Shown: positions 13,428-18,297 of the stretch, piece after piece
Layout of the letters: each line of letters opens with the position of its first letter
How positions within the stretch are numbered: position 1 is the stretch's first letter
From: Anaerolineales bacterium
Lineage (GTDB): Bacteria > Chloroflexota > Anaerolineae > Anaerolineales > DRMV01
DNA: 18,297 nt
NCBI GenBank assembly: GCA_027026295.1
Contig: JALVOR010000079.1
Span: forward strand, 1 to 18,297
Direction of reading: 5' to 3'
Notes under the pieces: generated by a model
Databases searched by the model: none
Seen by the model: only the letters and a program-made list of their open reading frames with translations
Told to the model about the DNA's origin: nothing
Program-made: the position numbers and the translations under genes

Positions 13428-14690
13428 TTACTCCGAAGCCTCGGCTTTCACCAGGGCGTCAAAATCCTCGCGGAAGCGCTCGATGCCGGTCACAACCGCC
13501 ATGGTGGAAAACTCGCCCAACGGGCAGAAAGTTTTGCCCTGAATTTGTTTGGCGACGCTGTAAAGGGTTTCCACATCCTGCAGCGCGCCTTCGCCCGAGG
13601 CAATCCGCCCGGTCAGGCGCTCCATCCAGTAGGTGCCCTCGCGGCAGGGGGTGCACTTGCCGCAAGATTCGTGGCGGAAGAAGTTGACGGTTTTCTTCAC
13701 CAGCCAGGCAATGGAAACCGTCTCGTCGAGCACGATGACCGAGGCGGAACCCAGCATGCCGCCCATCTTGGGCACGCTTTCGTAATCCATCGGGGTATCG
13801 AGCACCTCATCGGTGGCGGGCAAGAGGGAAGAAGAAGCCCCCGCGGGCATGATGGCCTTGATTTTCTTGCCGTCGATGATGCCGCCGCCGTGCTCGAAAA
13901 TCAGTTCCCGGAAGGTGGTGCCCAGGGGTAATTCATAATTACCGGGCTTGTTGACCCGCCCCGAAAGGCTGAATAATTTGACGCCCGGGCTCTTTTCGGT
14001 GCCGTAGGTACGGTACCAGTCTGCCCCGCGGGCGATGATCATCGGCACGTTGGTGAGGGTTTCGACGTTGTTGATGACCGTGGGCTTGCCATAGAGGCCG
14101 TAACTCGGCGGGAAGGGCGGGCGCAAGCGGGGCTGGCCGCGCTTGCCTTCCAGCGATTCCATCAGGGCGGTTTCCTCGCCGCAGATGTAAGCCCCCGCGC
14201 CCAGGTGGGTGTAAATTCGCAGGCTGTAGTCGGTGCCAAAGAGGTTGTCGCCCAGGAAACCGGCGGCTTCCATTTCGGCGATTTTCTGGTCGAGCCACTT
14301 GGCAATGTGCCAGAACTCGCCGCGCAGGTACACATACGCCCGGTTGGCACCCACCGCATACGAAGCAATCGCCACGCCTTCCAAAAACTGGAAGGGGTTG
14401 TGCTCCATGATTTCGCGGTCTTTGAAGGTGCCCGGCTCCGACTCATCGCCGTTGGCGATGACATAGTGGGGCCAGTTGCGGTTGTCCATGAAAGCCCACT
14501 TCATCCCCGTGGGGAAGCCCGCGCCGCCGCGCCCGCGCAGCCCCGATTTCTTCACCTCGGCGGTCACGTCGCCGGGCGCCATCTCGGTCACGGCCTTGCG
14601 GAAGGCTTCGAACCCGCCGTGTTCCTGGTAAACCCCAATATCTTTGATGTTGGGGATGTCACGATGTCGCAGCAAAATGTATTCGGCCAT
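13428..14690 (-). CDS. nuoF: NADH-quinone oxidoreductase subunit F
   Basis: 420 aa. This is the NADH-oxidising, FMN-binding subunit. The FMN/NADH site shows as GLRGRGGAGFPTGMKW (50-65), ANGDESEPGTFKDR (79-92) and GAGAYICGEETALMESLEG (164-182). Cluster N3 ligands are C343, C346, C349 (ESCGKCTPCREG) and C389 (TFCPLGE). The ATG at 14690 has GAGG 5 nt upstream. A 50-bp spacer with four 7-mers separates it from nuoE. Downstream, nuoG begins 3 nt after its stop. With nuoE and nuoG it forms the NADH dehydrogenase module. Confidence 0.98.
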   Translation of the reverse strand: MAEYILLRHRDIPNIKDIGVYQEHGGFEAFRKAVTEMAPGDVTAEVKKSGLRGRGGAGFPTGMKWAFMDNRNWPHYVIANGDESEPGTFKDREIMEHNPFQFLEGVAIASYAVGANRAYVYLRGEFWHIAKWLDQKIAEMEAAGFLGDNLFGTDYSLRIYTHLGAGAYICGEETALMESLEGKRGQPRLRPPFPPSYGLYGKPTVINNVETLTNVPMIIARGADWYRTYGTEKSPGVKLFSLSGRVNKPGNYELPLGTTFRELIFEHGGGIIDGKKIKAIMPAGASSSLLPATDEVLDTPMDYESVPKMGGMLGSASVIVLDETVSIAWLVKKTVNFFRHESCGKCTPCREGTYWMERLTGRIASGEGALQDVETLYSVAKQIQGKTFCPLGEFSTMAVVTGIERFREDFDALVKAEASE

Positions 14691-14710
14691 AGATGCCTCA
14701 AGGGCGAGAG

Positions 14711-14738
14711 AATTGCGAATTGCGAGTTATGAATTGTG
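14711..14738. repeat. Four 7-mers in the nuoE-nuoF spacer, inverted orientation
   Basis: In plus orientation AATTGCG, AATTGCG, AGTTATG, AATTGTG are in exact register, ending 2 nt before the nuoE stop codon at 14741. They look like the TCGCAAT-type units of the other spacers, but reverse-complemented relative to the operon. Confidence 0.7.
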
Positions 14739-14740
14739 GT

Positions 14741-15247
14741 TCAGGAAGTTTCTTCTTTGCGCCACTGCTCGATGAGTTCCAGGGTGGCCTTCACGTTCAT
14801 ATCCTGATGGTAGGTCAGGCCATCGGCGGTCTGCACCTGGAAAACCGGCGCATGGTCGCAGGCAGCCAGGCATTTGACCTCTTCGACGGTTATCAGACCA
14901 TCGGGCGTGGTTTCGCCGGTTTTGATGCCCAGGTTGTCGCACAGTTCCTCCACGAACTGCACCGCGCCGCGCAGGGCGCAGGCCACATCGGTGCACACCT
15001 GAAGGCGATATTTGCCCGCGGGCTTGTCGTGGTAAAGGGAGTAAAAGCCCACCACGCCCGCCACTTCGTTGGCGGTAATGCCCACGATGTTCCCGACATC
15101 TTCCATCGCGGCTTTGGTCACATAACCGCCGTTGTCACGCTGGGCAAGGTAAAGCAACGCCATGACCGCCGAGCGCTTTTGGTCTGCGGGGTATTTGGCC
15201 AGAATGGCCTGCACTTCGTCAGGGTACTTTTCGGCAAGACTGCTCAC
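14741..15247 (-). CDS. nuoE: NADH-quinone oxidoreductase subunit E
   Basis: 168 aa. This is the thioredoxin-like [2Fe-2S] subunit of the NADH module, carrying cluster N1a. The ligands are C85, C90, C126 and C130 (VCTDVAC and KCLAAC). The N-terminal helical domain SAVMALLYLAQRDNGGYV is typical. The start is a GTG at 15247 that overlaps the nuoD stop by 4 nt (GTGA), with GGGAG 10 nt upstream inside nuoD. Translation is therefore probably coupled to nuoD. Confidence 0.97.
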   Translation of the reverse strand: MSSLAEKYPDEVQAILAKYPADQKRSAVMALLYLAQRDNGGYVTKAAMEDVGNIVGITANEVAGVVGFYSLYHDKPAGKYRLQVCTDVACALRGAVQFVEELCDNLGIKTGETTPDGLITVEEVKCLAACDHAPVFQVQTADGLTYHQDMNVKATLELIEQWRKEETS

Positions 15248-16473
15248 CGGTCAACATCTCCCAAAACAATATCCACGCTGCCCACAATGGCCACCAGGTC
15301 GGCAATCAAAGCACCTTTCGCCATTACGGGGAGCGCCTGCAAATTGGCAAAAGAAGGCGTGCGCATGTGCACCCGGTAGGGGCGCGGTGTGCCGTCGCTT
15401 TCGATGAACGCCGCCAGGGTGCCGCGCGGCGATTCCACCGCCGCGTAAGCGGAACCCTTCGGCGGGGCAAAACCTTCTGTCCAGAACTTGAAATGCCGAA
15501 TCAGGGCTTCCATGTTCCTGCCGATTTCCTCGCGGGCGGGCGGCATATAGCGCCGATCGTCGCTGCGCACCGGCCCGGAAGGCAAATTATCTACCGCCTG
15601 GGCAATAATCCGCAACGATTGGCGCATCTCCTCAACGCGCACCAGATAGCGGGCGTACACGTCGCCGGTTTCCTCCACCGGGATGTCGAAATCATAGCGG
15701 TCGTAGCCGCAATACGGGCGCGCTTTACGGGTATCGTAAGCCACGCCGGAAGCCCGCAGCATGGGCCCCGTCACGCCCCAGCGCATGGCATCTTCTTTGG
15801 AAAGCACGCCAATCTGGCGGGTACGGTCTTTGTAAATCGGGTTTTTCGTAACCAGCGCCTCATATTGCTTCAGCCGCCGGGGGAACATGCGTACAAAATT
15901 CAGCACTGCCTCGGTGAAACCCTCGGGCACATCGCGCCACAGCCCGCCCGGGCGGATGTAGGTGGTCATCATCCGTGCGCCGGAAACCATCTCGAAAATA
16001 TCCAGGATGTATTCGCGCTCGCGAAAAGTATAGAGGAAGAGGGAACTCGCGCCGAGGTCGAGCAGGTGCGTGCCCAGCCAGACCAGGTGCGAAGAAATGC
16101 GCTGCAATTCCGCCAAAATCACCCGAATGGCCTGCGCCCGCGGCGGCACTTCCAGCCCCGTGAGGGCTTCCACCGCGAGGCAATAGGCCAGGTTATTGCC
16201 AACGGGGTTGAGGTAATCCAGCCGGTCGGTCATCACCTCGGCCTGCCAGTAGCGCTTGGCTTCCATGTTCTTTTCCACCCCCGTGTGCAGGAAGCCAATA
16301 TCGGGCACCACATTGACCACAATTTCGCCGTCCAGTTCCACCAGCAGGCGCAGCACGCCGTGGGTCGAAGGGTGCTGCGGGCCCATGTTGAGCAGGACGG
16401 TTTCGCCCTTCAGTGCCCGGTCGGAGACCAGATGCTGCAATTCTTCAGCCGAAACTTCGATGGGTTCTAACAT
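15244..16473 (-). CDS. nuoD: NADH-quinone oxidoreductase subunit D
   Basis: 409 aa, a stand-alone 49-kDa subunit that lines the quinone site together with NuoB. The family signature LNMGPQHPSTHGVLRLLVEL (residues 28-47) contains the quinone-binding loop HPSTHG. ERISS-type sequence (AELQRISSHLVWLGTHLLDLG) and the C-terminal end GSVDIVLGDVDR are conserved. The ATG at 16473 is followed by the overlapping nuoE start at its 3' end. Upstream is a 139-bp repeat-filled spacer from nuoC. NuoC and NuoD are separate here, unlike in E. coli, where they are fused. Confidence 0.97.
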   Translation of the reverse strand: MLEPIEVSAEELQHLVSDRALKGETVLLNMGPQHPSTHGVLRLLVELDGEIVVNVVPDIGFLHTGVEKNMEAKRYWQAEVMTDRLDYLNPVGNNLAYCLAVEALTGLEVPPRAQAIRVILAELQRISSHLVWLGTHLLDLGASSLFLYTFREREYILDIFEMVSGARMMTTYIRPGGLWRDVPEGFTEAVLNFVRMFPRRLKQYEALVTKNPIYKDRTRQIGVLSKEDAMRWGVTGPMLRASGVAYDTRKARPYCGYDRYDFDIPVEETGDVYARYLVRVEEMRQSLRIIAQAVDNLPSGPVRSDDRRYMPPAREEIGRNMEALIRHFKFWTEGFAPPKGSAYAAVESPRGTLAAFIESDGTPRPYRVHMRTPSFANLQALPVMAKGALIADLVAIVGSVDIVLGDVDR

Positions 16474-16480
16474 GAGTGCG

Positions 16481-16609
16481 TCGCCTCGTGAGGTGGTTAC
16501 TTCGTTACTTCGTCAATGCGTTACTTCGTTACCTGGTCAACTTCCTAACCTGCCTACCTTACCTATCTTGCCTATCGCCAATCCCAAATCGCAAATCCTA
16601 AATCGCAAT
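16481..16609. repeat. Tripartite repeat spacer between nuoC and nuoD
   Basis: Eight 8-mers in register run 16481-16544: TCGCCTCG, TGAGGTGG, TTACTTCG, TTACTTCG, TCAATGCG, TTACTTCG, TTACCTGG, TCAACTTC. A 4-nt-type CCTACCTTACC array covers 16545-16574. Five 7-mers in register run 16575-16609: TCGCCAA, TCCCAAA, TCGCAAA, TCCTAAA, TCGCAAT. Only three bases separate the 7-mers from the nuoC stop at 16613. Confidence 0.93.
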
Positions 16610-16612
16610 TTC

Positions 16613-17125
16613 CTACCGCTTCCCCTGCACCTTGCGCGCCTGAATTTCGTCGAAGTTGAAGGTAAACTGTGGCTCTTCGTAACCGAGGGGGTAATCCTTG
16701 CGCAGGGGGTGGCCTTCCCAATCGTAGGGCATGATGATGCGCCGCAGGTCCGGGTGCCCTCCGCAGGGGATGCCGAACATGTCGAAAAGTTCCCGCTCGT
16801 ACCAGTTGGCGCCCGGGAACACGCCGGTAATGCTGGGCATGGTTTCGCCGTCGTCCACCGCCACGCGCAGGGTTATCGCATCGCTGTGCTCATAAGAAAA
16901 GAAGTGGTAAACCACATCGAAGCGGGGCTCGCGACGCTGCCAGTAATCCACCGCGGTGACGTCCTCCGCCACCTGGAAGCCAAACGCATCCCGCAGGATG
17001 GTCGCCGCTTCCACAATGCGCTCGCGCGCCACCCTCACCACGGTCTGGTTGTTATCGCGGCTCACCTCGCCGCCAACACGCTCGGCCAGGGCTGCGGCCA
17101 TCTGCTGAATGCGCTCCTCGCTCAT
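16613..17125 (-). CDS. nuoC: NADH-quinone oxidoreductase subunit C
   Basis: 170 aa. This is the 30-kDa subunit of the connecting module, which scaffolds NuoD and NuoB. The family signature is complete: [19 protein letters not shown], then [16 protein letters not shown] near the C-terminus. I chose the ATG at 17125, which overlaps the nuoB stop as ATGA and has GAGGAGG upstream. A longer in-frame reading to 17338 would run through nuoB in another frame and is not plausible. Confidence 0.96.
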   Translation of the reverse strand: MSEERIQQMAAALAERVGGEVSRDNNQTVVRVARERIVEAATILRDAFGFQVAEDVTAVDYWQRREPRFDVVYHFFSYEHSDAITLRVAVDDGETMPSITGVFPGANWYERELFDMFGIPCGGHPDLRRIIMPYDWEGHPLRKDYPLGYEEPQFTFNFDEIQARKVQGKR

Positions 17126-17625
17126 GCGGTTTCCTCCTCGGCCATTGCCCAATCGGTCAGTTTTTCGCCCCTGACCTTTTCGTAGAGGGTCAACACGCCG
17201 TGAATCAGGGCTTCGGGGCGCGGCGGGCAGCCGGAAACATACACATCCACCGGGATGATTTCGTCCACACCCTGCAAAATCGCATAATTGTTGAACACAC
17301 CACCGCAGGAAGCGCAATCGCCCATCGCGATCACCCACTTGGGTTCGGGCATCTGGTCGTAAAGCCGCCGCACCACCGGCGCCATTTTGCGGCTCACCCG
17401 CCCGGCCACAATCATCAGGTCCGATTGGCGGGGGCTGGCGCGCATGAGTTCCATGCCAAAACGACTCATGTCATAGTGGGAAGCCTGCGCCGCCATCATC
17501 TCAATGGCGCAGCAGGCCAAACCAAACAGCGCCGGCCACATGGAACGGGTACGCCCCCAGTTGACGGCCTGCTCCAGCGTGGTGGTCACGATGCCCAGGT
17601 CACCCAACTTGTGCTCTAATCCCAT
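17122..17625 (-). CDS. nuoB: NADH-quinone oxidoreductase subunit B
   Basis: 167 aa. This subunit holds the terminal [4Fe-4S] cluster N2, which hands electrons to quinone. The ligands are the tandem C38-C39 ([10 protein letters not shown]), C104 (GDCASCGG) and C133 (SGCPPRPEA). Their spacing is the same as in Thermus Nqo6. The ATG at 17625 overlaps the nuoA end by 10 nt, and the nuoB stop overlaps the nuoC start by 4 nt, so A-B-C form one coupled block. Confidence 0.98.
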   Translation of the reverse strand: MGLEHKLGDLGIVTTTLEQAVNWGRTRSMWPALFGLACCAIEMMAAQASHYDMSRFGMELMRASPRQSDLMIVAGRVSRKMAPVVRRLYDQMPEPKWVIAMGDCASCGGVFNNYAILQGVDEIIPVDVYVSGCPPRPEALIHGVLTLYEKVRGEKLTDWAMAEEETA

Positions 17626-17972
17626 TCCAGGGCTCCTTTCTTCCAGGCATAAACATAACCCACCAGCACAATGGCGATGAAAATCGCCATTTCAATCAAA
17701 CCAAACCACCCCAGGCTGCGGAAGACCACCGCCCAGGGCAGGAAAAAGACCACTTCGATGTCGAACAGGATGAACAACATTGCCACCCGATAGAAGCGAA
17801 TCGGCTGGCGGCGCGTGCCCTCGCCAAAGGGCGTCATGCCCGACTCGTAAGTGGAATATTTGATGCGATTGGGGTTCTTGGGGCCAAAACTGTCGCCGAT
17901 GATGATGACCAGAACAGCCAAAATTGCGGCAAACAGCAACAGCAAAGCAATCGGCATATACGCAAGCATCAT
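17616..17972 (-). CDS. nuoA: NADH-quinone oxidoreductase subunit A
   Basis: 118 aa with three membrane helices. NuoA contacts the peripheral arm near the quinone site. The conserved loop reads [15 protein letters not shown], and the second helix [20 protein letters not shown] contains the family's acidic residues. The usual YECG is YESG here, so the loop cysteine is Ser. The start at 17972 is the first of two ATG codons (second 17969), with CGAGG 7 nt upstream. Extending further to 18089 would pass through the promoter. It is the first gene of the operon, about 48 nt from the predicted transcription start. Confidence 0.95.
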   Translation of the reverse strand: MMLAYMPIALLLLFAAILAVLVIIIGDSFGPKNPNRIKYSTYESGMTPFGEGTRRQPIRFYRVAMLFILFDIEVVFFLPWAVVFRSLGWFGLIEMAIFIAIVLVGYVYAWKKGALEWD

Positions 17973-18026
17973 AGCGGTGCCTCGGGAAAAGAGAAAAAGG
18001 GGGAATACCGCAACATAACTTGGGGA

Positions 18027-18055
18027 AGTATAGCACGCGGGCATACCCGTGTCAA
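18027..18055 (-). promoter_or_regulatory. Main nuo operon promoter (sigma70-type)
   Basis: On the minus strand a perfect -35 TTGACA (18050-18055) is followed by a 17-bp spacer and TATACT (18027-18032). Transcription should start near 18020, giving a leader of about 48 nt before nuoA. This is the only near-consensus promoter I see for the operon. Confidence 0.85.
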
Positions 18056-18057
18056 AT

Positions 18058-18064
18058 TTCACAA
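18058..18064 (-). promoter_or_regulatory. Rex-like half-site next to the nuo -35
   Basis: The minus strand reads TTGTGAA directly upstream of TTGACA. This equals one half of the Rex operator (TTGTGAAnnnnTTCACAA). The second half is poor (TTGACAC, with a shorter gap), so a real operator is uncertain. Confidence 0.2.
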
Positions 18065-18194
18065 GGTTCACCGCTCGAATTGGTGACATTCCTCATATGG
18101 CCCTGTAACGCCTTTCTCAACACGGCAGGCTTCCCGGCTGCCCAACGCGCTAAAAATCACTTAAATCCCTTTAGGTTTTACGCAGTCGACATAA

Positions 18195-18200
18195 TATAAT
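18195..18200 (+). promoter_or_regulatory. -10 element of the putative transposase gene
   Basis: A perfect TATAAT sits 6 nt before the ATG at 18207, which implies a leaderless or nearly leaderless mRNA. No good -35 lies at the right distance; it would fall in the inverted-repeat terminus. Confidence 0.4.
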
Positions 18201-18206
18201 AGAGCC

Positions 18207-18297
18207 ATGAACGCTCCAAAGGTAGATGAACTGGACTACATTCAATTTTTGGTGGCTGCGCAGCGAGTATTCAGCACCACAGAAGCCGAACGGATAC
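18207..18297 (+). CDS. Putative transposase, N-terminus only
   Basis: Thirty codons are visible before the window ends: MNAPKVDELDYIQFLVAAQR, then VFSTTEAERI. I associate the pattern DYIxFLVAAxxVFxxTEA with DDE transposases, from memory of the family and not from a search. Stronger support is positional: the gene begins 20 nt inside a sequence that matches the terminus of the 155-bp MITE at 8954-9108. It diverges from the nuo operon, and its -10 element is immediately upstream of the ATG with no Shine-Dalgarno visible. The catalytic part is off the window, so family and intactness cannot be judged. Confidence 0.55.
   Translation, partial: MNAPKVDELDYIQFLVAAQRVFSTTEAERI

Larger units (their letters stand above)
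18172..18297 (+). mobile_element. Left end of a putative insertion sequence (partial)
   Basis: TAGGTTTTACGCAGTC at 18172-18187 matches the terminus of the 155-bp MITE (13 of the first 15 bases), and a coding sequence starts 20 nt inside it. The preceding CTT is also shared with the MITE context. The right end and target duplication lie outside the window, so the element cannot be confirmed. Confidence 0.6.

Noticed and set aside
11037..13931. A very long plus-strand open frame (964 codons) antisense to nuoG and the end of nuoF
   Set aside because: The opposite strand encodes NuoG and NuoF with every cofactor ligand. The antisense reading is low-complexity His/Gly/Arg/Ala-rich sequence typical of GC-rich codon shadows.
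17973..18089. N-terminal extension of NuoA to 18089
   Set aside because: It spans the near-consensus promoter and gives a non-family N-terminus; the ATG at 17972 has a good Shine-Dalgarno.
18125..18145. Imperfect hairpin around GGCAGGCTTCCCGGCTGCC as a terminator or operator
   Set aside because: The 5-bp stem has unpaired interior and no T-run; chance cannot be excluded.

Overview
The window is high-GC bacterial DNA dominated by one minus-strand operon, the complete 14-gene respiratory complex I cluster nuoA-N (17972 down to 2971) in canonical order with no foreign gene inserted. The organism is probably a Chloroflexota bacterium, perhaps Anaerolineae-like. That rests on the style of the RNase Z N-terminus, on separate nuoC and nuoD, and on intergenic REP-like and short tandem repeats of a kind I associate with that group. 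It is an inference, not a proof.

Layout from left to right: 1-106 is non-coding. Then come RNase Z (107-1069, -), a repeat-filled spacer, and a flippase-like/UPF0104 membrane protein (1186-2184, -). A 786-bp gene-free stretch (2185-2970) holds an inverted-repeat element with a cloverleaf-like core, a strong intrinsic terminator for nuo (2689-2719) and several short tandem repeat arrays. nuoN, M, L, K, J, I, H, G, F, E, D, C, B and A follow up to 17972, all read right to left. A very good sigma70-type promoter lies at 18027-18055. At the right edge, in divergent orientation, starts a partial gene (18207 to window end) just inside a terminal-inverted-repeat-like sequence, probably an insertion sequence.

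NuoE, F, G, I and B keep all iron-sulfur ligands, including the extra N7 set in NuoG. NuoD, C, H and A complete the quinone-reducing and connecting parts. L, M, N and K keep the membrane-arm proton-pumping Glu/Lys residues. The encoded enzyme therefore looks functional.

The most unusual content is between the genes. Five nuo junctions carry tandem repeats, and four of them have the same order in the mRNA sense. A 7-nt repeat family starts at or in the upstream stop codon, followed by an AGG-rich 4-nt family; in three of the four an 8-nt family follows, whose last unit supplies the Shine-Dalgarno (ACGAGG). At nuoI-nuoJ the 8-nt part is only degenerate. The 7-nt array has entered the end of nuoG and encodes its last 12 residues. 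Between nuoI and nuoJ sits a 155-bp MITE with 18-bp inverted termini, a perfect 5-bp target duplication and an 89-bp cloverleaf-like palindrome. Its termini match the left end of the putative insertion sequence at the window's right edge, which suggests a non-autonomous/autonomous pair.
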